64,000 bases of DNA, taken from Polyporus tsugae. Taxonomy: Eukaryota; Basidiomycota; Agaricomycetes; Polyporales; Polyporaceae. The position numbers were made by a program, and so were the translations under genes. Shown here one piece after another: positions 32,531 to 44,113 of the stretch. The stretch lies in contig JAHRBS010000001.1 of the NCBI GenBank assembly GCA_024305745.1, positions 2,666,001 to 2,730,000 of the forward strand, given 5' to 3'. The first letter of the stretch is position 1, and every line of letters begins with the position of its first letter. Below the pieces are notes generated by a model. The model did not search any database and had not been told where the DNA came from. It saw only the letters and a program-made list of their open reading frames with translations.

Positions 32531-35500
32531 ATGAAGCCACCGAACGATATCTGGGACAGAAGCCCCCTCGAACAAGAGCCTTTCCTCACTGAATTCGAAG
32601 TACGCAAACTTGCCGCAAGCAAAAGAGGCGACAACTGGTTCGCGCCTCTTGCCAAGGACATCCACAACGATTCCAGCGTAAGTCGATCCCTCCCACTCGT
32701 GTGCTGGAATGATTAATGATACGAAGATGTTGGCGAATATCTTCCTCAATGCAACGGCTCCGCAACACGGTCGCCGCTCGACCTCGATTCCATAGCAACG
32801 TCGGGCGGCGGTGCAGTGGAGCAAGCTCGCATTCGCACCAGAGAACAAGACGACCCGGACGTCCAACCCACGTCCTACTCACAAGGAGCTCTTGGCGTCC
32901 ATTGAAGTCTTTGTGCAGTTCTACTGGGCGTTATACAACAACGACGAAAAGGGCGCTCTCGACGTCGTAAACCGCGAGCGTATAAATCGGAAGTTCGGTT
33001 ACCTGATACTTGCACTCCCCCGGGGACCACAACCGACCCAGGCTGGTGGGACCACACCACAGACCTCCGATGCCGCGACCTACGGTCAAACATCCGCGCC
33101 GTGGCGTTCTAGCGGTTCGCGCGGAACGAGAGCACCAAATAAGGGGCGCGGTGGGAAACTAGAGGAAGCCAGAACGCACTCTGGGAAAACCAAGGATGCT
33201 GCAGATGGTCCTAATGGCGCTGCGGTCGCAGGCGGGACCGGAAGCATTAAACCGACTGTTCAGAGCGGGGATAGTGAGCAGGCAGTAGGGATGGATTCCA
33301 CTGTCACCGAGGGCCTCGATCCGTCTTCAGACGTAGCTATATGCGAGTCCTATGCCGCCATAGACTTCCCTGAGGAGGACAAAGGCATCGTTGTCTTTCG
33401 CGGAGACTCCGACGCCGCTTCCTTTGTGGCCGCCTATTCTCACCCCCACGACGGTTCTCCGCCAACTAGCGTTCCGCCCGAGGTGGTGAGTTTTGTCGCG
33501 ATCGTGGTTTCACGCGTACTAAATCGTCACTGACCATGTCCTTATTATAGTCCTCTGATAACCACGTCATGGAGACTTCTCCTTTCCCTACCGCTGTCAG
33601 CCCATCGACGCCGAGCGATATCAGCGGGACGACCGCCATCGAAGTTACCGATCCACCGGCTGTGGAACCCCCCGCTCAATACAACAAACCGCGGTGCAAG
33701 AAGGCCCGGAAGGAGACCTCCCAGCAACCGACTCCTCAGCGCCAACCTCGTGCCGCAGCCAACCAAAAGAGACTGTCTCAGTTGGCCAAGGGCGAGTTTG
33801 AATACCACTCCAAGGCCAAGCGCGGTCTCATGGATGATCTGGAGGACCTAACCGCCAGCCCCGGCGGGAGCCAACCATCCGTCACCGCTCCGCCTGCTCG
33901 ACGAGCCAAGAAGTCGAAGAAGCGCGCCCCATCGGAAGACCGCGATGATCCCATGACAGGGCCGGCAGCTGGGGGAGAATCGGACCAGACCTTGGAGTCC
34001 GTGCCTGCTCCTCTCCCTTCTTGTTCGCGGACCATACCAGCGCCGTCGATAAATACGGGATCCGTTTCAGGATTGACTTCCAATCCCTCTCGGCGAAAAA
34101 AGAAGGCGAAAGAGCGTAAGATCCAAGGTATCGACGTGTCGGTGCGCCCTTCGAAACGTCAGAGAGGGAAGGATTCCGCGGCCAATCCTACCGGAACATC
34201 GGGCGACGCGGCATCACAGGAGGAGCGCCGCAGGAAGAAGCCCTCGACTGCATACACCCAGGTCCACGGTGGTCCAACAGCGTCGCCACCTTCCGTCCCG
34301 CCTCTAGGACCCGCAAACGGACCAGAGACCGCGTCGCACCCGCCTTCTGGTCGTGGCGCAACCTCCGTTGCGAGCAGCTTGGATGCGAATGCTATCGCCT
34401 CAGAACCGCGGAAGATGGTGAAGCTCTGTAGGCCCCAGGGTGTCCGACTCGACCTTCCCGGTCTAGGGGTTCCAATCGCGGCTCCAGCGCCCGTAGGCAT
34501 ACCCGCCACGCTCGCAGAAATGGACCGCATTATCCGCAACGTCGCGACGGGTGCGGAGATGGACCTCAACAATACGGCGACTGTTGTGGACGAATGGATG
34601 CCCGACCTTGAGGCGCAGGACGCGCCGCCGGATTCGGACGACGAGGAAGATATGCCGCTCAGCCAGGTCGTGTCGTCGCGTCGGGAGGTTCGGGACGCGG
34701 AGGCGAGCGCTTCGGAATGTGAGACCAACGTCTTGCACGGGGCAGGTATCACTGAGGAGCTTCCCAATCCTGACGACATGTCTGTTCGTCCAGACCACTG
34801 TACGCTTCCCGACGCATGTCCATCGAGCTCTTTCGTTCCCTCAAGTTCCGCGGGCACTATCGCTACGCCAGCTCCGAGTCCTCCGTGCTTGCAAGCCTCA
34901 ATTTCGCTGTTGACACTCGCTTCTATTCAGGCTGGACCTCCCCCACCAGTTATCCCAAACCTCGTCGGCAGCCGCGTTCCTCGACCCATCCCTCCCCCTG
35001 CTCTTCAGAAGAAACCCTTGACCGCACGTCCCACAATCTGGGCAAAGGTACGTCGGCTATTTTTTGCCCACCTTCTACGGATAGGTGACGGGTATCCTCA
35101 GTCAAGGCAGGAAGTTTGCGAGTCCTTCGACTGGTTCCGCAGTTATCAATCAGGCGTCTACCACGCCAACGACATCGTGAAAGGTTATCTGCTCAGTGCG
35201 TTCTCTGCGAGGTGAGTGGTGCCATAGCGTGTCTGGAGGGCTTTGTTGAGTTGGAGCATAGCCGCGATATATGCGCCCGGGATGGCCGCCTTATCATCTC
35301 TCATGGGTGAGTTCTTTTCAACACCTCCACCATCATCACCCAACGGTTGGGTGACCCCGTCCCTGCTTCGCTATAGCGGCGGGAAAGCCGAGAGCTTGCA
35401 CAACGCCAAAGGCCGAGCAACAGTGCAAAAGGCTTCTGACCAAGAGGAAGGAGACAAGTCCGTTAGGGCCTTGCTGCGAACGCACAAGATGGGCCGCCCC

Positions 35501-37581
35501 GTCGCCCTCGTCATCGACGATCGGTATGCGCTGTTCCCATATGACCTCTCCTCGAAGCCGGATTGTACCTACGTAGTCCTTGGGTTCTATCATATTGCGC
35601 ACGCATGGGGTGAGTGCCTCGTTCTATCTCCGTTATGGCGGCCGATCGACTATCCCGGTAGCGGAGCGCCAACCGGCGGACAACAACCTTGGCTTCGTAA
35701 TTCGGTACAAGTTCGCCTTCGAGTGGTGCGACAAGCAGCCGGAACCGTGGTGGATCAAGCCGGACAAACCCGCCGGCCTCGAGGCTTGCAGCGTCCCCGG
35801 GCCGTGAGTGGTTTTACCTCGCATTGTCGTGAACGGCGCATTTCCCTTATCCCCATCACTAGTCCCGAGGAGGACAATCCCATCGCACAGCGTTACCAGT
35901 GCCCATCATGCAAGATGGAGTCTCCCACGGTCTACGAGCAAGGCTGGATGTGTCTTCGACCGAGTTGCTCCGCCTTCTGGACGTTCCTGGACGGTAGGCA
36001 TCCCACACAGGATCTTACATACTCCGATACCTTCATCAACGCGTCGTGCACATGCGACCATGAATATCTTGAGGACATCGCTCCGCAACCACCCACAACC
36101 CAGGCGACGGACGGCGTTATCACCAGTCGTCGGTTCACGAAGGGATGGCACTGCAAGGAATGCGGCCGACTATCGTGCAGGCGAGTTCATTGCGTAATTC
36201 AAACGAATGGGTTCTTACGCAACGTGCGCAGATACAAGTGGCAGCATTGGGAATGCCAGAGCTGCGGGGTACGTGGTCCGCGAAGTCTACTCGCAATTTT
36301 TTACTCAACTGAGCAATCGTCGCAGTCCGCGCTACCAGCCGTCGGTAAGAGCAGGAACCCGAACGAATTCCGGAGCCAGCAGAACCCCGGCGGATTCATG
36401 CACCACAAGGTAGCCAACGACTCTGGTAAGCCACCGTCGTTTGTCGTGCCAGTCATCGCCGTCGTCAATGTGTTGCAACAGGCATACTAGCGTCTCATTT
36501 GATGTATTATCGTGTGGGAAACACTACCGGAAACTATCACGTTTATGTACTTCCGGAAAACCGGTTGGTATCGCCCTCCTCACGTACAAGAGGTGCCGCT
36601 TTCTTACGTTCATACAGAGGGCGCATATACCTGATCCTGGGAAACCCATGGATGAACCAAGTTGCGAACGAGATATTCCAAGAATACCAGGAGCAAGCCG
36701 TGTCAGGCGAACTGCAGTTTAGACGGTGGCCGCTCAGAAGCGTAGGTGCCGTAAAGAACTCAATTACATCCTGCCTGACACGGGGACCCATAGCATCAAT
36801 GCCGAGGCGAGCTGCTCACGAACTACTTCTCCCAGAATAGTATGTCGTCCCCTTCTCTTCGGGATTGATCGGTTGTTGACGTGCGACTGTGTTAGCCGGA
36901 GAACCATACCAAGTAAGCGATGCCATTCCATTGACGTACGTTTGGTGCTGACTCCCAGCCGCTTTCGCAGTATGTTGGAGGAACGGCGAACACCATACCC
37001 TTCGACGGCGCACCCAGCGCCGTTATCAAGGCGCGCGACCTGATCCAGTCCCGGATGATGAGCATTATGCAGGCCGAGAGTCAGCCGTACAGGTTCAATG
37101 AGGTGCTGAGCGCCGCATACATGGAGGAACAAAGGATGGCGGTACGTGTCATGTCGGTATTTTTATATGCGCGCGTTGTGTACTGACCAGGCTGGGGTAA
37201 CCAGTTCCACAGCGATGCCGAGAATGGCTTGGGGCCAAGAGTCGCCTCATTGTCGTTGGGGTCGGCTGCGCTCATGCACTTCCGACCCCTCAAGAAGTAT
37301 CGCAAGGAGTCCGGAGGCGGACTGAAGTGTAATGCTTTGACTTTGTTCTTGAGACATGTGAGTTACCTCCTCACTCTTCGTTGCACGCGCCATTGACGGC
37401 TATTAGGGCGATGTCCTCATTATGGATGGAGCCGAAGTGCAAGAGTACTATGAGTAATTCAATACCTCCCTTTCGCCCATATGCACTTTCACTGATACTA
37501 AAGACTTATAGACACACCGTCGTCCCGTTGAACTTCCGTATCGCTGCCACCGCTCGCTACATCAACAACCGCAACCATTGA
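32531..37581 (+). CDS. AlkB-type 2-oxoglutarate/Fe(II) dioxygenase with long disordered N-terminus and zinc ribbons
   Basis: Eighteen exons: 32531-32677, 32796-33485, 33551-35047, 35102-35211, 35262-35306, 35377-35609, 35662-35803, 35863-36180, 36232-36268, 36326-36425, 36482-36563, 36618-36741, 36812-36839, 36896-36912, 36971-37141, 37205-37357, 37407-37453, 37512-37581; about 1336 aa. Residues about 1-780 are mostly disordered and basic/Ser-rich with two small ordered patches. Residues about 955-1075 hold paired cysteines (CPSCKMES, CLRPSC, CTCDHEY, CKECGRLSC, CQSCG). Residues about 1110-1336 form the dioxygenase: HSD (1249-1251), HGDVLIMDGAEVQEYYEH (distal His 1315) and FRIAATAR (2-oxoglutarate Arg region). 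AlkB enzymes remove alkyl groups from nucleic acids or proteins; the substrate here is unknown. The first intron (118 nt) and a 54-nt GC-AG intron (36181) are the least certain splices. Exon 14 is only 17 nt. Confidence 0.82.
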
Positions 37582-37806
37582 ATCCAGGCCTAGCCTGAGT
37601 GTCAAAGTTCAACTGAAGAAACTGTGATGCAATCTTTCTTGATGTGTACGAAACGCTATCCTTTCGCCACCTCAGATGTTATCGATACTGTCTTCCACGC
37701 TGCTGCTCGTGCACCCTTTGGTTATACATATTTTGCAACATTCCTCTATCTTCTTACATAGATCATTAGTAATCCTTTACACCACTTTCCTGCCTATAAT
37801 GAACGT
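37582..37806. terminator. Convergent 3' flanks of the AlkB-like gene and TRM11
   Basis: A 225-bp AT-richer spacer between two convergent stop codons (37581 plus, 37807 minus); it must contain both transcript ends. Boundaries of the actual poly(A) sites cannot be read. Confidence 0.5.
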
Positions 37807-39720
37807 TTACTCGTTACCCAATGCCAGCTCCCCACTCTCAATGCTAATGTCATTCTTCTTGAAGCCTTGGAAGTACTTCTTGCGGAAGTCCTTGTGTGCT
37901 GGTACATGCACGTCCACATTTGCCGTAATAGCATGTACGGGGTCGAAGGTGGGAGGGGGATATGCCTCTGTCGTAGTCTTCCGAATTGTGATCAGCTGCG
38001 ATGGAATCATTAATCTCCCCTCCATACAGAAGGAGCGGAACACCTACCCGGCGTCCCCAAGAACCGAAGTTCTGCAGCGAGTTTGCTACGATCTCCATAC
38101 CATCGCAGAGCATTGCTTGAATGTCAAGCTCCTCGTATTCCTCCGTGACCGTCGGTAGGAAGAACACGAGGCGGCCGCGGGGCTTGAGCATATAGCGCGC
38201 AAGAATGACCAGGTCTCGCGCGAGCTCGGAAAGCTCGTACGGTTTGGTGGGCGGAACGTATGGCTGATCATCTCTGGGAGAATGAGGGGTTCGAAAACAT
38301 GAACTGCAGATCGTCGACGTTTGGAGTAACTCACGGTCGTTCGACGTGTACGGGTGGAGGACCTTCCCGTAGTGGCCGGTTGTCCTTTCGTCCGAGTCGC
38401 TTTGCGCCTGCCCTTACGCCGTCTGCAGAACTGTGGTTAAGGTATGGATGTAGGACGTGGAAGGAAAGGCTCACATGGGGGATCTGTCACGATCGCATCG
38501 AAGAGCTCTCCACATCTCCAAGGGTTCTGGGTCACATCGAACGTGCAGAGGTCCATGATACGATTGGCGACACCGTATTGGGCGGCAGCGCGGATTATCC
38601 CTGGTGGTTTGACTGCAGGGAATGTCAAGGGACTCGTGAATCATTCTTGTGGATTATAGATTGCGCTAACCTTTGCCTCTCATTTGTCGTCCATCGATAT
38701 CTGAGCCGAAGACGAAGGCACCAAAATGGGCGGTTGTCTATAGAATATTTTAGCTGCATAGATGCAACTTCAAATAAAATGACCCACGTAAGCCATGCTG
38801 CCAGTTCCGATGAATGGGTCGTATATGAGCTTTCCTGGAGAGGCCTACACGTTTGGTCAGCATGTATGATCGCCTTCGGTTTTGACTGCCATACTAGCGT
38901 CTGGTTCGCCATGAGAAGAGACATCTCGGCTTCCATGCTGGTGTTTCCATAATAAACGCGTTTCTTGACATCGAACGTCTTCGCTAGCGGTCGCGCAGAT
39001 CCTACTTCGATCTGGGCACCAGGAAATTAGTGAGCTGTTCTAGGATCGGCGGCGATCAAAGCTTCTAAAGCACAGCGAGTGAACGTACCAACCTCCCGAA
39101 CCAGACTTCGTCGAACTCGCCGTCGCCCTCGGTCTTCTCGCGGGTCGTCCCATGCTTGTCAGGATCTTGTGGGAGGTCGGAGCGTCAGCATCTAGTCCCA
39201 CAGCGAGTAACATCACACTTGCATTCCTCGAAAACGGTGAGCGTAATGTCTGGGTTCTTCATCTCAATCTTGCCCCGGAAGTCCATGTATGAGAAGCTCT
39301 CGACCACATCCTTCTGTCGCCACTGCGGGATAGTGTGGTTGAATGAGGTCACGAGGAACTTAAAGGACGTGTCGTCTATGTATTTCTCCCATAGTGAAGA
39401 TCGCATCCGGTTCCGTTCGTGAACCTCCTCGTAGGACTTTCCGCGGGTATAGAATTCGCATACGTATCTAACCAGCTCGAAATATCAGATATATGCGTGG
39501 TCATTGAGAATTTTTGAACACGCCTGATCAGAATGCATCGTCTGGCAAGCAGCCTCGCATGCTCCTCGTTCTCGAGCCCGAGGACCATGAACGGTCGAGA
39601 CGTGTCCTTGTCTTCGGGAAAATTGATCTCGAATCTGTAAAGCTCCGAGATCGAGAGCAGCTCCGGTATCCGGAAGTCATCGTGCACCTGCGCAAATACG
39701 AAGAGATATTGGGTTAGCAT
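37807..39720 (-). CDS. TRM11: tRNA (guanine10-N2)-methyltransferase catalytic subunit
   Basis: Ten exons (minus): 39720-39524, 39467-39223, 39165-39089, 39011-38895, 38844-38788, 38737-38671, 38612-38475, 38422-38335, 38273-38048, 37995-37807; 466 aa. Markers in order: MLTQYLFVFAQVHDDFRIPE, the THUMP-like N-terminal region, GSARPLAKTFDVKKR, YYGNTSMEAEMSLLMANQTL, IYDPFIGTGSMAY (SAM motif), AFVFGSDIDGRQMRGK, the catalytic DPPY at about 297-300 followed by GVRAGAKRLGRKD, and LKPRGRLVFFLPTV. With Trm112 the enzyme makes m2G10 in tRNA (established for yeast). Introns 1 and 2 both start with GC (AG/GCGTGT at 39523 and T/GCAAGT at 39222); only these donors restore IRYVCEFY and FEEYPDKHG. Head-to-head with the SWIM gene. 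Confidence 0.94.
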
Positions 39721-39980
39721 TTTATCCCTCTCGGGACAATCGGCGTGATGATGGTCAGAGGACAAACCTCGACTCGGATGCCTCATTTGACGAACGGGGT
39801 GGCTGTGCAGGCGTGTTTTGGAATTGCTTGAACCTTAAGCGCACGGGCGGTTAGCTTCTTCGAATGGCCATGTCAGTGGGGTCAGTGTCTCACAAAACAT
39901 GATATTAAAGCCATTCTAACCCTAAAATAAGTATGTAGGTGAAGGAAACTCCTCTTTCCCACCGCAACTCAGGCAATTCG
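39721..39980. promoter_or_regulatory. Divergent promoter, TRM11 / ZSWIM7-like gene
   Basis: Only 260 bp separate the two start codons, so both genes must share this regulatory DNA. No TATA box seen. Confidence 0.6.
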
Positions 39981-40584
39981 ATGGCGCCTTCGGAACTTAC
40001 GACACTCCTGCGTCAAGTACTGGAAGACCTCACCCCCGACACCAGTAAGTTGGCCCACAATTCTGACGTTCTCTACTGAATGAAGTGATTGAAACCATTC
40101 TAGTAGACGACTCATTGGAGAAACTCCGCTTTTTCTTCCCCGAGACCCTGCTCCTCGGCGCGCTCGACTTGATCGACAGAGATAGCGGTAAGCCACCCGC
40201 GCTCTCATCTTGTCTGTTCCACCATACTCAAACTAGAATCACGGTGTCCAGTTATCTTGTACAAGACTCCCTGGGGTCGCCCGCAGTACGAAGTCCTTGG
40301 GTCAACCGCCACATACGCCGTGTTCCCGGGGCTGCCTTCCACAGCGACAGCGACGGCGTACTGCACATGCCCCGCCTATGCATACTCGGTACTGCTCTCT
40401 GAGACGCAAATCATGGTGCGTCAACCACACATGTCGTTCAAGCGTTTGGTGAAGAATGTACGGGTGGCTGTAGTGCAAACACGTATTGGCGACGTTGCTC
40501 GCAATGCGCCTATCGAGGTGCGTGGAGCGGCCGTTGGGCGTAGATGAGCTTGCGTCCATGATCGCGCGACAGTGTAAAGTATGA
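39981..40584 (+). CDS. SWIM zinc-finger protein, ZSWIM7/Sws1-like
   Basis: Four exons: 39981-40044, 40104-40187, 40252-40415, 40474-40584; 140 aa. A short helical N-terminus is followed by the SWIM zinc-binding motif C-x-C-xn-C-x-H: Cys87, Cys89 (YCTCPAYAYSVLL), Cys105 and His107 (IMCKHVLATLLAMRL). The length and the single C-terminal SWIM domain fit the ZSWIM7/SWS1 family, whose members pair with Rad51 paralogs and promote homologous recombination (established in yeasts and animals). The substrate-binding partner is not in the window. The CKH pair is split from CTC by an intron, and the frame is unambiguous. The gene is convergent with the CDCA7-type gene downstream. Confidence 0.85.
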
Positions 40585-40835
40585 CCCTAGGCCTTTGATT
40601 GCAATCTATATCATCTTTTCTACGCTCCCAAAATATCGCGGCGCACGACTACATTAATGTAACTCTACTACGAGATGAACCAGAGGTTGTATGTATGTAC
40701 AAGACTTGTACGTCTAGCGGGCAACAAGTATCTACTGGTAGCATATATTACAAGTATAACGTATTAGGCGTCACCGAGATCTCGAGAAAGGAATTAGTCG
40801 GAGGCCAGCACATATCACTTCCAACTCTAACAGCA

Positions 40836-43812
40836 TCACTTCCTGCCGTAGAATGTCGCAGGCGCAATACCCTCCGCGGGCGGGTTCTCTACCGCTTTCC
40901 CCTTCCCCTTCTCTTCCGCATCAGCCTTGTTCCCACCATCCTTCCCTTGGCCGTCCTTCAACGCACGCTTGACACGCCACGCCAGTAGCTCCGAGTATTC
41001 CTTCAATCCCCGCGCAAGCCTCCGAAGGTCGCGCCTGGTAGGCACTGGCTCCCCGTGCGCGTCGACGCGTATCAGTACATCCCCGTCCCCATCTACGTCC
41101 TCATCGCCCATATCCTCATCCCCAGCATCCTCGTCGTCGTCCTCAGAGTCAGAGACGTTGTTCAACGACGCGCGCACAGAGCTCGCAGCGGAGCCCGCGT
41201 TCGAGGGACGACCGCGGGGTTTCTGCGCCTTCTCGGCCTCCTGCCCGTCCTCGACGCTAAAAACCGTCGCGTCCTCTGAGCTCTTTGGCACGAGCTTCGT
41301 CTCGAGGTTGATGCCATGGCGCATTGCGAGCCACTCCGCGAGTTTCGCGACCTCCTCGGGCTCCCAGAACCCCCACCACTGCTCGGCGTTCTCGTCCTCC
41401 CCATGATCCGCCTCATCCGCCTCAGGCTTCTTCTGTTCCTCATCTGCCGCCTTCTCCGCAGACGCTCCCTCCTTCTCCTTCTCCTCGTTCTCGGCGACCG
41501 TCTCTGCGCCCTCGGACTTCGCGACGAGTGCACCCTCAGGCTTCTTCCCCCACACGGCAATGAACCACGACCAATACTTCATCCTCTCCCTCTCCCCCCT
41601 CTCCACGACCCCCTTCCTCCTCCCAAACTTCACCCCGCCCTTCCCACCCTCCAGCAACTCCACCGCCGCCTCCCGCTCCACGACCCCGGGCGTGACAGCA
41701 TAGTACACCCTGCCCTCCACATCGCGGCCCAGCGGCCCAAACCTCGGCACACACTCCATCGCTGCGAGCCGGTGCGCGCACTCGACCCCCGCGAGGGCCG
41801 CCTCGTGCGCCTCGCGCGCGGCGCGTTGCTCCGCGCGGACGCCCTTCCGCTTGTCCTTCTGCAGGATCGCGTCCTTGTCCGCCTTGAAGCGCGCGTTCTC
41901 CGCGGCGGCGAGCTCACGCGCGGCGCGAGCGAGGTCCTTCTCCTGCGCCGCGGCACGCTCGAAGTCCTCCTGCACGGCGTGGGTGAGGAGCGCCGCCTCG
42001 ACGAGCGCAGCGACGACGGGGACGAGTTGCGACGTGGAGACCACGGCGTTGGACGTGTCGCGCAACGTGCGGGTGCTGCGCTGGAGGCTGTTCGTCGGCG
42101 GGGGGAGCGCGTCGGGGAACGCTAGGGACGAGGAGGAGCGCAAGGTCTCGAGCGCCGCCCACATCTTCGTCAGGTGGGCGCCGCTGCTCCGGATCTGCTG
42201 GATCGCGGTCGTGAGCGCGGACGCGTCGCTCGGGCGGTCGTCTGCGTCGCGATTTCCTTCGCGCTCATCAGCTCCGGAGGCGTCGTTGGATAGAAGGGTA
42301 AGGATGCCGATGAGGATGGCTCGGAGTGCAGTGTCGCTGATCCAGCCGACCAGCCGAGGCGTGTCCGATTCGCCGGTATCCTCTGCAGCCTCCAAGTACG
42401 GATCGGAAGTCGCCATTTCCTCAAGCTCCTCGAGATGCGACCGAGCGATATCGGCAAGGTGCGCGAAGCGAAGGAGGAACTCGCGGATATGCATCCGCTC
42501 GACGGCGCCGTCGAACGTCAGAGGGGTCGAAATGAGGGACCAAAGGGGTTTAGGAATGGGCTTGGGCGGCGGGGTAGGCTTCTTGACCACAGTTCTCTTC
42601 GCAACCGATCCGCCCGTCTTGTAAGGGGAGGGAGGGATGAGAACGTAAGGCTTCAATCTAGACGGAGCAGCTTTAGGTTTCGCCTTCAGCTTATCCCTCG
42701 CCTCGGTAGTCCCCTTATCCCTCGCCTCGGTAGTCCCCTTGTCCTTTGCCTTGATAGTTCCCTTATTCTTTACCTCCTTATGCGTTCCTTGCGCCTTGGT
42801 ATCTTTCGCTTTGTCTGGGGACATGCCAGTCTTCTTTGGAGCAGGAGCAGGCTTGGCTGAAGGGGTAGAAGGGCCAGCCTCACCCGATAGCTATGAGAGA
42901 TTGTCAGTAACGCAGGATCAGTGCATTGAGCGCGACTGCGTCACTAACGACTTGTTTAGAGGCTTTGCGAGAGAGGAGGTTGAGGTCGCTGTGCATGCAC
43001 TCATCTCAACACGCTTATCTCGGCCGGTCCAGGAGGTTGTGTACGTACCCTGTTGTGGGAAGACCCTTAGCCTTCCGGCACGTCCTGCAGTTGCATTCAC
43101 CGTGGCAACGAGGACACCTGCAATGACTAGTGAGAATGCAGGCTCAAGAATGATAATAACTAACTCACTGGAAGATATACTCGGTGCCAGTTGCGTGCTT
43201 CACCTTCACATCGTCCGAACATTCTTCAGGGGAAGGGCTCTTGATGTCAATGATGTCCTGTTGGTACCTGTTCTTCAGGCAGGCTTTGCAGTACTTGAAC
43301 GTGCAGCGCTCGCCAGATGGACGGTTGAAGGTACACTGGGCAATGGCTGCGTGCATAACCAGTCTACAACGACTTCCTGCATATGAACAATTATCGCTCT
43401 TACCAGATGGATCGAAGAGTCGCGCGCATTGATGGCACCGGAGGATCCCATCGCCAGGTTTCGACTTGGGTGTAGCAAGACCGTCGGACGCGTTCGTGCT
43501 CTTCGGGATCTTCTTGACAGCAGCGTCTTTCTTGGATGGGTTCTCAGTCTTGGTCTTCTTGACCTTCGGTGGTTGTGGATCGTCGTTTGATTCGGGCATA
43601 TCGTGTGACGCATCGGGGAACTTCCGCTTGAGAGAAGCAGAGCTGGTGAAGGGAGAAGGGTGATTGTCCATGTTTGTCGCGACCGTCTTGAAGGGCGCGT
43701 TAGCCTGGAGGCCGCGAATGGCCACAGCAGATTTGGTAGAGTGCAATGGCGAAGGAGGGATCTCCACGAACACCTGAGACTTGCGCCGGAGCGCGGAGGC
43801 AGGGGTGTTCAT
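40836..43812 (-). CDS. CDCA7-type (zf-4CXXC_R1) zinc-finger protein with long helical C-terminal region
   Basis: Four exons (minus): 43812-43404, 43346-43169, 43117-43045, 42890-40836; 904 aa. The zinc domain spans residues about 126-220: CHQCARLFDPS, QCTFNRPSGERCTFKYCKAC then LKNRYQQDI, and CPRCHGECNCRTCRKAKGLP. This is the domain of CDCA7 and of the monoamine-oxidase A repressor R1, which in animals binds HELLS and modified CpG DNA. The 680-residue remainder has a lysine-rich linker with KDKGTTEARDKGTTEARDK repeats, then a conserved-looking helical block (STPLTFDGAVERMHIREFLL, a DDT/WHIM-like start) and acidic low-complexity DNA. The domain set suggests a chromatin protein (inference). The donor after TTGY (43044) was picked to keep the frame into LSGEAGPST. 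Confidence 0.85.
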
Positions 43813-44113
43813 GACGGGATGGCAGGTGTGGTGGTGGTGGTGGTGGTGGTCGAGAGAGAAGCTGGACAGAAACCGAAGCTCAATCAACGACGTCGCTGCC
43901 ACAATTAATCGCGCAGTGTCAATCGGTCACATGCGACGCGTCCGCACGTGATATCCTATTGCCAGCCTGCCCTAAAGCAAAAGTTTCGAGCGCCTCCGGG
44001 TTGGGGACAGACGCCGGGGATGGTGACGGTGCTTGGAAAGGCGATCCCAGGACTGCAGCTTTGACGAGTGCTCCCCTGCCCCTGCTTGTGCACGATCCCG
44101 ACGACGACTAGAC
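43813..44113. promoter_or_regulatory. Divergent promoter, CDCA7-type gene / TIM17
   Basis: 301 bp between the two start codons. The left end carries the (TGG)7 microsatellite in what would be the 5' UTR of the CDCA7-type gene. Confidence 0.6.
43829..43849. repeat. (TGG)7 microsatellite
   Basis: Seven TGG triplets, 17 nt upstream of the CDCA7-type start codon. On the minus strand the preceding in-frame codons would read poly-His, but there is no ATG upstream, so it is treated as leader DNA. Confidence 0.85.

Noticed and set aside
32726..32795. Extra exon in the AlkB-like gene (MLANIFLNATAPQHG)
   Set aside because: It would need a following intron of about 26 nt and leads into the wrong frame; one 118-nt intron is simpler.
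39420..39550. Read-through of TRM11 intron 1
   Set aside because: The frame stays open for a while but ends in a stop and loses the conserved RYVCEFYTRGKSYEEVHE block.
41316..42125. 269-aa plus-strand open frame, Leu/Arg-rich
   Set aside because: Antisense to the large GC-rich exon of the CDCA7-type gene; composition follows that exon and it has no domain.
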